Below the pieces are notes generated by a model. The model saw only the letters and a program-made list of their open reading frames with translations, did no database searches and was not told where the DNA came from. The position numbers were made by a program, and so were the translations under genes. A stretch of 64,000 nt of DNA from Spinacia oleracea (lineage: Eukaryota; Streptophyta; Magnoliopsida; Caryophyllales; Amaranthaceae). The stretch spans positions 128,052,385-128,116,384 of the forward strand of contig NC_079487.1 of assembly GCF_020520425.1 (NCBI RefSeq). Reading direction: 5' to 3'. Positions 54,044-64,000 of this stretch are shown in pieces (positions within the stretch are counted from its first letter, which is position 1; each line of letters opens with the position of its first letter).

Positions 54044-56420
54044 TTATCGATTAGCAGCACTTGATTCCTGTAAATCTCGGCCACCATAACGTCTATTTCT
54101 TTGCTGAAACGACCTCAAAGCCTCGACAAACTCATCTTCTCCAAAATCAGGCCAAAGAGCCCTCACAAAAAACAGCTCAGTGTAAGCCAATTGCCAAAGC
54201 AAGAAATTACTGACCCTCAACTCACCACTAGTTCTTATTAACAGGTCAGGGTAAGGATACTCAGTACAGTTAGTCTCGAGTTCTTGTTCAATCAATGTTT
54301 CATCGATCTCTTCTACTTCAACATCACCGTCTTTCACTTTCTGAGCAATGTTCTTGCACGCTTGTATGATGTCGTATTTACCACTGTAACTAACCGCGAC
54401 AATTAGTTGAAAGTTTGTGAAATCTTTAGTGGTTTCTTCTGCATCAGCTATTAGTTTCTGTAAGGATTTTGGGAGCTTTGAAGGGTCTCCGATTACTGAT
54501 ATCCTGATGCCTTGCCTGTTCAACCAAATATTATTAGCCAAACAATAGTCTAAGTCGGACCAGACCAGACCAACATGAATGAAACCAGATCAGACCAGCA
54601 AAATGAAAAATCAGACCAGATCAGACCAAATCAGACGAAGAGAACGAGTCTAAGTCTGTTACAGAATTCGTGGTCTTAAATTTTAAGAAAAATCAGCAAC
54701 ATGTTGTCTGTTTATTTATAGTCGACGAAGTTGATGACTTTGGCAATGACGATGATTTGAAACGACAGTTCTAGTAGTTTGCCACTTGGATGCTAAAAAA
54801 AAGGGTCCAAATCGAGTCGTTGTGTTAAGTGGGAGCAATAGAAGACATGAAAATTAAGGAACTTCTAGAAACAAAAAAAATTGTGATTCCATCTTAAAAA
54901 CTAGGAACATTTTAGGTGAGCCACAATCTTTCTTTTTTTTTCGGCTAAAAAGAGTGCACAAAATATCTTGATGTGTAAATTATGTTTGCCTATGCAACTA
55001 ATGCTAAAGGGTGTTTACCTTATTTTCACTTATTTAGGACGAAAAGAAATCACACTGAAAACTGACAGGAAACTTGAATTCTAAATAGAGAGAGGTAAAA
55101 AAAAAAAAATTGATACATACAAATAGATTGAAAGGGAATGTTCCTATACCTGATAAAGTTGTCTAATTCAGATTTAATTCCTTTCTCGAACAAGCTCATT
55201 AGAAAATCAACCTCCACCTGCATTTTCAAACTTAACCTTGTTATCACTTTTTCTTCTAACAAAATCAAATTTATTTAGCCCAAATGCATGAACGTGACAC
55301 GACTTTTCTTCAGCTAGAGAGTTCACATCACAAGATGGTAAGAGATTCAACATTAAAATAATATGGCGATAAAGGGGAGTAGCCTCAATAAGTGCTCAAC
55401 CCTCTCATCTTTTGTCAACGTGAAACACTCACATGTGTTGTTTGGTAAGGTTATACTTCATTTGATGGTATAGGGCTCTACCAGTCCTAATTGTAACCGT
55501 ACTAGAGTAGTGACATAATTTCAATTGGTGTTAGATGGAGAACAAGTTACTCAAATAGTCTCGCTTTTTCCAAAATACGACAAATATATACATCCTAGTT
55601 TCAAAAAAAATTGCAACACTTTCAGTTTTGCCACTATTTATTTACTAACTTTAACCATAAGTTTTAACTAATTTGTTAAAAGCGAATAAGTAAAATGGTA
55701 GTGTATTGATTTCATTATATATTTTTATAATATTAAATTTTAAGATAAAAAAAAGTATGATTAGAGATATTGACGGTCAAAGTTGTATCTTGGCAAACGT
55801 GCTAATTAAAGTATTACAACTTTTTTGAAACGGAGGAAGTATTTAAAAAGAAAAAGGAAGAAAATCAACAGATAGTGAAAGGGAGAGAGAAATGAAAAGG
55901 ATAAAGAAGTACTGACTTGTGGGCGAACCCAATTATCACAGGAGAAGGCAAAGACAGTCAGAACTTTGATACCCCATTTCCCACATAACTCCACCATCTG
56001 CCTCAACGATCTCACCCCTGCTTCATGCCCCATACCCCCAGGCAACCCCCTTTGCTTGGCCCACCTCACATTCCCATCCATTATCACCGCCACGTGCCGG
56101 GGCATCGCTTCTCGCTGCAACCCCGCTGGCAGCTCCACCTCTTCCTCCTCCGCCTCGGCGGGTCCCACTTTGGAGGCAGTGGGAGCCGCCGAGGCGATTC
56201 CGAAAGGAAGCTTCTCGAATTTACGGGAAGAAGAAGAAGAGAGGGAAGAGTTGAAGTGGAAAATGAGATGATTAGTGGGTTTTTGAGGGTTGGATTTTAG
56301 GAGAGAGAATGAGAAAGTTGTTGTAGGTGGGAGGTGGAGGGATAACATTTTTGGTTGGTTAATTGTGTTTGTAACTGTATTTTGGAAATTCAGTGCGTAG
56401 TTAGTTGATTTTGCCGCCAT
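54044..56420 (-). CDS. cis-Prenyltransferase (dehydrodolichyl/polyprenyl diphosphate synthase), probably plastidial
   Basis: The enzyme adds isopentenyl diphosphate units in cis to an allylic diphosphate primer. Exons (minus) are 55917-56420, 55150-55217 and 54044-54515, in phase, giving 347 aa. The first about 80 residues are Ser/Thr-rich and poor in acidic residues (LSLHLPPTTTFSFSLLKSNP; SSLSSSSSRKFEK), which suggests a plastid transit peptide. Conserved region I is HVAVIMDGNVRWAK, with the catalytic Asp at residue 115. Region II appears as FAFSCDNWVRP. The C-terminal region has YPDLLIRTSGELRVSNFLLW, then ELFFVRALWPDFGEDEF. The length and single-subunit RTSGE motif fit homomeric plant CPTs rather than the NgBR-like partner. 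Product chain length cannot be told from sequence. An orphan copy of exon 1 lies upstream at 57802-58173. Confidence 0.92.
55587..55842. mobile_element. Decayed Stowaway-like MITE in CPT intron 1
   Basis: The right end reads ACAACTTTTTTGAAACGGAGG, followed by AAGTA. The left end (TAGTTTCAAAAAAAATTGCAAC) is a degraded mirror of it. It lies inside the first intron of the cis-prenyltransferase gene. Confidence 0.6.
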
Positions 56421-57801
56421 ATTTAAACTACACAATTAAGTACGGTCAATGTCAAAAGGAAAGCGTTGTAGTTGCCTGATTGGTTTAAAACTCTTAAATT
56501 AAGTGGCTATCTTTTTTTTTTTATGGATGTGAAACACAATTTTTCAGAATTTTCTGTAACTTAAAATTCCCACATTTTAAGGTAGGTGTTTATAGATTTA
56601 AAGATAATACCCACATCTTAAGGTAGCCATTAGAGGAGTTTATCGGTTTATGTGGTGCAAAATCAATTTTAGATTTAAAAATCCTAATTTAGAACTCATA
56701 AGGCTTTGTTCTGTTTATCTTATCTTCAGTTATTTAAAGAAAATCTGTACATATAAGTTCAATCACAAATTCTTATTTACAATGGTTGTACAATAAATAT
56801 TGTACACCGGAGTAAAAGTTAACTCAAAATGCTTAAAAGTTAAGCTTATATATGTAAAAGTTATCTATTTTTTAGTGATAAATTTTTTCATTTTAATAAA
56901 ACTTATTTCTTCAAAATCACTAATAAGGTATAAAATTAATCATTTAACATTTTAAAATGTTTATCTATCAACGTTTATAAAAGTTAATCAAAACTAGGTT
57001 AAAGTTACAAAAAAATGGTAAAAGTTATCTTGGTGTACAATAAATTTATTGTACACCTTGTGCGCGCAAGACCTTTTGAAGTTCAATTTAGTTTAGATAC
57101 ATTCAGATAAGATAAATCAAAGGAAAAAAAAAAGGTTGTCATAATACAATATATAAATAAAATAAGTTTTGATAAATTTACAAAAAATAAGTAAAACGCA
57201 CTCTAAGTGTAGAGCTTTTGTGTGATTTTTTGAATTTGTATCGAGAATTTGTATGTGGAATTGGTGGAAGATTTACAAAAATTTTAAGTTTTGAGGGTAT
57301 TGATTTTGTACATACGTGTAATAATATTTAAGAATTCCAAACACATCAAATTAAACACATGAAAAGTTAAGGGATGATAGAGGAAACACACAAATCATAC
57401 AATTCCTCATGTTTCATACTGAATCATTGACACTATATACAAGTTAGAAATATCAAATATGTATTCGTGTACTTTTTTTTATCATCTTATTTGTGCAAGT
57501 TGATTAATGATGTGGTGAAAAGTAAAGCTAAACATACAAAGTACGGAATTGTGGGCCTTATGAAAGGGGTCTAAGGGGCAAAACAATAAATTAATGGGCC
57601 TAGTGTTGATGGGCCTTGTGAGTGAAAATGCGCAAATGGTAGGTAAAGAGGCCCAAGAGGTCGATGCAAACACGCAACATACCAAATGAAAGCATTTCAA
57701 ATTTGCACAAATTGTATTCCTTCCTATCAATATCATAGTTATTGGGAAGAGATTGATGCAAGGATTGTATATTGTAGATAAGAGAATAAGAAGTTACCGA
57801 C
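56421..57801. other. Intergenic between CPT and its orphan first exon
   Basis: About 1.4 kb of AT-rich sequence. I searched it for copies of CPT exons 2 and 3 and saw none. A weak mirror around TTGTACA(C/A)C words at 56787-56806 and 57033-57060 hints at a MITE-like repeat. No gene was recognised. Confidence 0.55.
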
Positions 57802-58173
57802 TTTGGAACGAAGCCAATTATCAATGGAGAAACCAAAGACAGTAAGAACTTTGATACCCCATTTTATGCATAATTCCACCACTTTTGTCAAAGACTTAAC
57901 TCCAGCAACATGGCCTGCACTCCCAGGCAACCCCTTCTGCTTAGCCCACCTCATATTCCCATCCATTATCATTGCCACGTGTCGCGGCATTGCTTCTCGT
58001 CGTAACCCCGGTGGCATACTAAGCTCCACCTCCCCGTCATTCTCGATTTCCGTGTACGAACCGGCCGAAATAGGACTTCTTCTCATAGGAGATGATTGCA
58101 GGGAAGGGTGCAAGTGTGAGGGGAGAGACAATTTGGTGGTGGTGGTAATAAGAGGGTGGTGGAAGGAGAACAT
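57802..58173 (-). pseudogene. Orphan duplicate of cis-prenyltransferase exon 1
   Basis: From the ATG at 58173 (an upstream in-frame ATG exists at 58248) the frame gives about 124 codons that match exon 1 of the CPT gene from LRREAMPRHVAMIMDGNMRW onward, including GFSIDNWLRSK at the same end point. Region I with MDGN is intact, and the N-terminus again looks like a transit peptide but is different in sequence. At the splice position the sequence reads AAAGTCGGTAACTT, a weaker donor than the CAAGTCAGT of the full gene. No copies of exons 2 and 3 lie between it and the intact gene. It may be a truncated tandem duplicate or an alternative first exon in the same phase. Confidence 0.75.
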
Positions 58174-59251
58174 TATTGACTTACTATTATTTTTGCAATT
58201 TTTCCCAAATTGTAATTTCTCAATGTTAATAACAACATATATAATCATTCGTGGTACAGTCTTTTTTCTTTTATATTGGTTTGCAATTTCAAAATTTTAT
58301 GTTTAATTTCGTTGTTCTAACCAAAACTAAAGTCCAAATCTATACGGAGTATTATTAATGCTTACTAATAGTAATCACATGATAAATGTGTGTACTATTA
58401 TATATGCAGTATAGTTGGTAGATACGGAGTATTATTAATGCTTACTAATATATATGCAGTATAGTTGGTAGATTTCTTGTTGGAAGTTTTGGGGTATTAT
58501 ACATTTATACTCCATAAATATATGTAATCATGGGCTTTTATTTTAGCTAAAAAGTATACTAGCCTAAAATTTTGATGTGGCAATGCAAGCTACAATTCTT
58601 ATAATAACCGTTGGAGATGCTCTTCGATCTCCCTCTCTCTTATGAATTAGGATTTGTATCTTGGATGGAATGGAATGACAAACATACTTACATACGGGGA
58701 GAAGAGTTATGAGATTTTAGGGCCCCAGTGATGGAGTAGAGTTAAAATTCGTCAGGTGTGAGGTTCCAAGGTAAATATACCAACCAAACAGTGAAATAGA
58801 TTCTAGCTCATTTCCAGCTCATTCCAAACAGGGATGACAAATTAAATGGATACATATTTACCCGATCCAATTGCAGTTATTAAATAGATGGATAACATAA
58901 ATAAACGGAAGCGATGCGGGTGACGAATCGAGTCGGATACAGTCATACAGATGACTCTTGCTCCGTCCATCCGTTTAATTTATTTTTCACCTAGATTTAA
59001 TAAAGACATTATATATTCAAGAAAATATTTTTATTTCTTATTGCAATTTTTTACTTTTCAAAGCATTTATTGTTATTTTTTTATACAATTTTTTTTGTAT
59101 TTGATGAAAGTGACTATATGTTAAAGTTGAAGTAATTTTTTTAAAACAAAATATTCACCCGATCAACTCGTTTCATCCACGAATAGTAGATGAGTGGATG
59201 TGAGTGATGGGTTAAGCGAGTGACGGTGAATGTGGAAGAAGCATAATGATA
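58174..59251. other. Intergenic with a local tandem duplication
   Basis: AT-rich. The words GATACGGAGTATTATTAATG and CAGTATAGTTGGTAGAT each occur twice (about 58343-58420 and 58421-58475), indicating a short duplication. No gene seen. Confidence 0.55.
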
Positions 59252-59524
59252 CCCCCTCCGTAGTTTATTAAATGATATGCTTTGACCGGCATATATTTGT
59301 AGGAGTGTGAGTTGAATTTATTAAAATAAGATGAAAGTGGGTAGTGAGTGAATTATTTAATGTAGTAAAAAGATAATGTGAGTAAGTGTGAGGTCCATGA
59401 AAAAAAAAGAGAAATTAATATTAATATAATTGAAATCGAGGACTATGAAATGTCAAAAAGGAAATTGTAATAAAATACGACATTTGAAAAGTGTATTTTT
59501 TTTTTAATTAAAATACATAGGGAG
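59252..59524. mobile_element. Stowaway-like MITE upstream of DDB2
   Basis: A 273-bp element with left end CCCCCTCCGTAGTTTATTAAATG and right end that mirrors it loosely (TTAATTAAAATACATAGGGAG), flanked by TA on both sides. It ends about 390 bp upstream of the DDB2 start codon. Confidence 0.75.
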
Positions 59525-59549
59525 TATACGAATAGATACGGGTGAAGCT

Positions 59550-59661
59550 CCACCAAATCCAAATCCGACCCATTGTCCTTAATTTCAAGTAGCCCAACGA
59601 ACACCAAATCCAAATCCGACCCATTGCAATCCTTAATTTCAAGTAGCCCAACGAAACACCC
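59550..59661. repeat. Tandem duplication of about 55 bp upstream of DDB2
   Basis: The word ACCAAATCCAAATCCGACCC appears at about 59553 and 59601. Each is followed by TTAATTTCAAGTAGCCCAACGA. This is a simple head-to-tail duplication in the DDB2 promoter region. Confidence 0.85.
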
Positions 59662-59912
59662 CTACAAGTCGGTTGGTCTTAAAGTACACGGCTATGAGCA
59701 AACCACGTCATCTCCCGCCAATTTCAAGACACATTATTCCCTTTATACCCCTCTTTCAACCAACAACCTAACCAAACAATCAAGGGCGAAACAGTACATT
59801 ACAACTGCCATAGTTTTTCCCTAACTGAAGGCGGTTGCTCTTCCTCCTCTGTCCAACCCCCAACTTCTCTGAAACTCCATTTCTGTGTTTGAGAAGATTG
59901 CAATTTACGAAA

Positions 59913-62900
59913 ATGTCCCCGAGAACAAGGAGAGGAGCGTCGCCGAAGTTCGTCATAGAGAGAGACGAAGATTCCGAAGAAAGCTCCTCTGACGAAGACG
60001 AAGAAAATGGCGTCGGTGATTGTGAAGACGATGAAGTTGAAGAAGAAGAAGAAATTGAAGAGACCAAGAGGAGAGAGAAAAAACCTATTACAATTTCTCT
60101 CAAAAAAGTTTGCAAAGTAAGTTTTTCAATTTGGTTAATTTTATTAGGGTTTTATGATTTTGTTGAAATTCTAAACACTTTCTGGGGTTTATTGATTTTT
60201 TCTTCTTCTGTAATTGGGTTGAATAGGTATGCAAGAAGACAGGACATCAAGCGGGGTTTCAAGGAGCTACTTATATTGATTGCCCAATGAAACCTTGTTT
60301 CCTTTGCAAATTGCCAGGTAAGTAGTTTTATTTTTAATTCCCTTAATTTTTTGATTTTATTGCGCGAAATTTGTTTGTTTTTTAGTTGTCGTTTTTGGAA
60401 AGTAGTGTGCTTTTGTTTGATTATTATTATGTAAATGTGATAATTTATTTGGTAAATTCAATTATAACTATTTTAACAAGACTGAAATTCATAGTAAAAG
60501 CACATATTGTTTAATTTCAAATGTCTGAATTAGTAGTTGGCTGGCACAGTGATCTGTAGGCAGAGAACTTCTGTTGTGCTACCATTTTCATAGTAAGCTA
60601 CTTATGTTACACATGAATGTGGTGAGTTCATAGGCTAGGGTTGTTTTGTTGATGGAAGATTGTATGTTTCGAGTCTATACCTTTTAGTTACCGGTAATAA
60701 ATGACAGCAATGGGAATGAGTTCAAGTGTAATTTGTCTAAGCTAGGAAGTAGTATTTGTAATGTCCATGAAAATTTTGTATGCTTCTTGTCCAAATGGAT
60801 TGTCAAGATAGTGTTTAACATTGGTAATTTAGGTGAAGTGTCTGAGGTTTGAATATCTTCCTTTTACATTTTCCTTTCTTTTGATTGCTTTGAGGTTTGT
60901 GTGTGTGTCTGTGTGTGTGTGTGTGTTAGTGGGGTTGTAGCTTGCTTATGGTTCTGACATGTCTTCCTCTTTTTTTCGTTTCTTTTTGGATGAAGGGCAT
61001 ACAACAATGAATTGCCCTCATCGTGTAGCTACTGAGCATGGTGTGATTCCAGCACCTCGTAAGAGTACTCGTCATTCAGTGGACTACATATTTGAACGCC
61101 AGCTTAGGCCACATGTTCCTGCTGTAAGTTGTTTATAGTGTGTAATTCTCTAGACTTCTAGTAACTTCATTCTGATGTTTTGTCAGTTTGACTTGCTAAG
61201 TCCTTGTAGACTTTGAAATTTTTCCGTTGTCAGAATGCTCTATTGTTTGACATTCAATGGCTGCCTGATAGTAAATTTTTCTTCCCCTTCCCGCCCAATT
61301 GGGTTCAATATAGATCAAGCCTGGATTTCTAATCCCGGATGAAGTGACACGAGCAGTTATCAGATACCATAGTAGACGAGTTACATGCTTGGAATTCCAT
61401 CCGACCAACAACAATATTCTTTTATCTGGGGACAAGGTTAGTTTCAATTTTTTAAATCTATAATAGAGAGTATTGCATTTGCTGTGGTTGTATTATTGAT
61501 GTCTCTACTGTTTGGTCTTCCATATCTTTTTAACCTACCTCAGAAAGGTCAACTTGGAGTCTGGGATTACGATAAAGTTTACGAAAAAAGAGTTTATACA
61601 AATATTCACTCCTGCTTGCTCAACACTATGAGGTTAGCTTTTATTGTCTTTGCTGATCTTTTATCTCAGTGTAGATTCCTGTGTTTTAGTGTCCTGCTAT
61701 ATGACAAGTAAGCTATGCTATTATGGTTGACAATAATCTTTTGTCGTGCAGATTTAATTCAGTTAATGATGGAACTATTTATGGTGCATCCTCTGATGGC
61801 ACCATTAGCTGCACCGACTTAGAAACTGGAATCTCGGAGTCGATGATGAACCTCAATCCTAATGGCTGGAGTGTATGTCAATATTTGATTTGTAGCTGTT
61901 AAATTTGATCATATATGCTTGTGTTTGACTGTGATAATTTTTTTTATATGAGAAGTTACAACACGCGCAAGCAGTTTGTCTTTCTATTTTGTTCTTTGAC
62001 TAGGCCGATTTAATTAGCATCATGATTTATGGGATATATGAATTCATGCAGAGTCCAAAGAGTTGGAGGATGCTGTATGGCTTAGATATTAACTCAGAGA
62101 AGGGGCTTGTTTTAGTTGCTGATAATTTTGGTTATCTGTACATGTAAGTGTATCCCTGGTCTTCTGAATGATTTGTGGCAGAAGTGCAGAAATAGTATAA
62201 ATTGTGACATGTATCTTTTTTGAAAAGGAAGATAGACTGTTGTTAGCTGGAGAATGTATGCGGTATATATGTGTATTGTGATGCGTGACTGGAGCCGCAA
62301 CAATATTATATTGTTCAAATATTATCTGAGGGGTTAATAGTAATTCTGTTCGTCCAGCAACTTTGTTTGATTTGTGAGAATGAGTGAAATTTCTATTTGT
62401 TCTTAAGGATATTTGCCAATAATTTTTATGCCGTAATTATAGGTTGGATACACGTACCAAGGCTAAAGTAAGGGAGGGTGTCTTGATTCATAAGAAGGGT
62501 AGCAAGGTTGTTGGGTTGCAATGTAACCCTGTCCAGCCAGATCTTCTCTTGAGTTGTGGAAATGATCACTTTGTAAGTTTTTGCTTAAACTTGCAATTGT
62601 GTGCTTCTTTCTTCATCAGACTTCGACATCAATCTTTTTACAGAGAATTTTGTTATCAAGTGAACTGAGTCTTCATGATGGTTTTAAATGTTACCTATGT
62701 TCTATGTGGACTTGTATAAGTGGCTTTTCAACTATCCTGATATATATTTATCCTAATATGTTTTCTACTTTGTTTATCACCTTTCCAGGCTCGTTTATGG
62801 GATCTCCGCCGATTAGAAGCTGGATCTTCTCTTGGCAATCTTGCACATCGCCGAGTAGTAAATTCTGCATATTTCTCTCCGCATACAGGGAGCAAAATCC

Positions 62901-63621
62901 TCACTACAGCACAAGACAATCGAATTCGTGTATGGGATTCAATATACGTCAACATGGAGTCACCAAGCCGTGAAATTGTACATAGCCACGATTTTAATCG
63001 CCATTTGACTCCTTTTCGAGCTGAATGGGATCCCAAGGTTAATGAATTTTTATTTAGAGAAACTTTTTACTTTACTTTTGGCATTGTTGACTTAGTTATA
63101 CCTTATACCTCATCCTTTTCCTCTTTGTGCAGGATTCGTCAGAGTCTCTAGTTGTTATTGGACGTTACATCAGCGAGAACTACAATGGCGTTGCTCTGCA
63201 TCCTATTGACTTTATAGATGTGACCACAGGGCAATTAGTTGCTGAGGTGATTGACCCGAATATCACAACCATCAGTCCTGTAAATAAACTGCATCCCAGA
63301 GATGATGTTCTGGCAACTGGTAGTTCAAGGTTTGTATTTGCATCTGATATAATTATTTTGTTCTGGTATGTATGAAAAACACAATTGTCGTTGATGATGT
63401 TGTTATCTTTCAGATCTCTATTTATATGGAGACCTAAGGATAAATCCGAGGACGTGCAACAGAAGGAAGAAAAGAAAACGATTATTTACTACGGAAAGGC
63501 TGACAGTAAACAGAAAAAGAAGCTTGGTGATGAAAGTGATGAATCGGATGATGAATCATTCAAGTCTAAAGGCAAGAAATCACAGACAAAGTCATCTGCC
63601 ATAAAAAAGGTAAAGAGGTGA
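59913..63621 (+). CDS. DDB2: Damaged DNA-binding protein 2 (DDB2), WD40 protein (11 exons)
   Basis: DDB2 is the UV-damage-recognition receptor of CUL4-DDB1 E3 ligase in global-genome nucleotide excision repair, acting in the nucleus. Exons are 59913-60116, 60227-60317, 60996-61123, 61314-61436, 61544-61632, 61752-61872, 62052-62143, 62443-62572, 62789-63037, 63133-63329 and 63414-63621, all in phase, for 543 aa; the Arabidopsis protein is about 557. The N-terminus [18 protein letters not shown] leads into an acidic stretch. A CCHC zinc knuckle follows ([14 protein letters not shown]), a feature of plant DDB2. WD40 blades show [16 protein letters not shown] (the WDxR DDB1-docking motif) and IRVWDS. 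The C-terminus is Lys-rich with an acidic [10 protein letters not shown] patch and may hold a nuclear localisation signal. Confidence 0.95.
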
Positions 63622-64000
63622 AGTTCCTGAAGTCTTCTGGTATTCTGGTAAAGAGCTTAACACCAGCACCTCTTACCCTTCATCAGGGTGCTGGTATTAA
63701 GTGTGTTTTTGAGACCAAAAGCATGATGCATGAAACTTTTGTATGTTGTTGAAACTGTGTGAACAAGTTTTATTTCTGTAAAGTCACATTGGCTCGTTCG
63801 AGAAGAACCAGTTACATTTTGCTGTCGCGCAAAACTAGCTCCTCTTGAATTGACTAGGTTAGTAATTAGTACTGAGTACTGACTGTTCTATGTTGCCTGC
63901 TAGCCTCATCATTTTGTGTTTACAGATGGGGTACAAGGGCAGAGCACTGTAATTGCTGTATATAACTAAAGTATGTATTTTTCACCTTTCCCTAATCTTA
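63622..64000. other. DDB2 3' flank
   Basis: AT-rich downstream sequence containing the likely DDB2 3' UTR. No further gene is recognised before the window ends. Confidence 0.6.

Noticed and set aside
60900-60926. GT-rich microsatellite in DDB2 intron 2
   Set aside because: An ordinary short simple repeat with no sign of function.
1-64000. CRISPR arrays, bacterial-style operons, tRNA or rRNA genes
   Set aside because: None were seen. The sequence is plant nuclear DNA, and pol III boxes occur only in SINE-like repeats.

Overview
The window is nuclear DNA of a dicot plant. It holds intron-rich genes for plant-only families, GT-AG introns, an AT-rich intergenic background, and many plant transposable elements (Stowaway, Tourist-like and hAT-like MITEs, a Mutator-like element, Helitrons, a tRNA-derived SINE and a Ty3/gypsy Tat-lineage element). 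The style of the repeats suggests Caryophyllales (spinach, beet or quinoa-like), but that is a guess. No CRISPR array, operon, tRNA or rRNA gene was seen.

Layout. 1-816: 5' part of an AMT1-type ammonium transporter (minus), running off the left edge. 2047-6349: non-specific phospholipase C (NPC1-like, minus, 3 exons). 6544-18105: a whole-looking 11.6-kb Tat-lineage gypsy element whose two 428-bp LTRs read as identical; it sits 194 bp upstream of the NPC start codon. 18106-19507: MITE and Helitron debris. 19508-31987: villin-1 (minus, 22 exons including an 11-nt microexon and a GC-AG intron; introns carry Tourist-like MITEs, two of them head to head). 31988-39731: repeat-rich intergenic DNA with a GC-rich hAT-like MITE, a SINE with an 18-bp target duplication, and several Helitrons of one family. 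39732-42400: a 2.67-kb Mutator-like element with a perfect 9-bp target duplication and gene-like filling, 180 bp upstream of the next gene. 42581-43081: 60S ribosomal protein L12 (uL11). 43082-47731: intergenic with MITEs. 47738-51211: AIRP2-type RING E3 ligase (plus, 5 exons). 51750-53108: nepenthesin-type aspartic protease (minus, one exon). 54044-56420: plastid-type cis-prenyltransferase (minus, 3 exons). 57802-58173: an orphan copy of its first exon. 59913-63621: DDB2, the UV-damage WD40 protein (plus, 11 exons).

The genes do not form a pathway. They are independent housekeeping or stress genes (nitrogen uptake, lipid signalling, actin bundling, translation, ubiquitination, proteolysis, polyprenol synthesis, DNA repair). 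Exon boundaries were worked out by hand from splice consensus, reading-frame phase and remembered family sequences. Coding totals come out at 525 aa (NPC), 897 aa (villin), 242 aa (AIRP2), 347 aa (CPT) and 543 aa (DDB2), each an exact multiple of three and close to family length.

The most notable points are two insertions just upstream of start codons (the young gypsy element at NPC, the MULE at RPL12), the inverted MITE pair in a villin intron, the duplicated first exon of the cis-prenyltransferase gene, and Helitron families that carry perfect palindromic G-boxes near one end.
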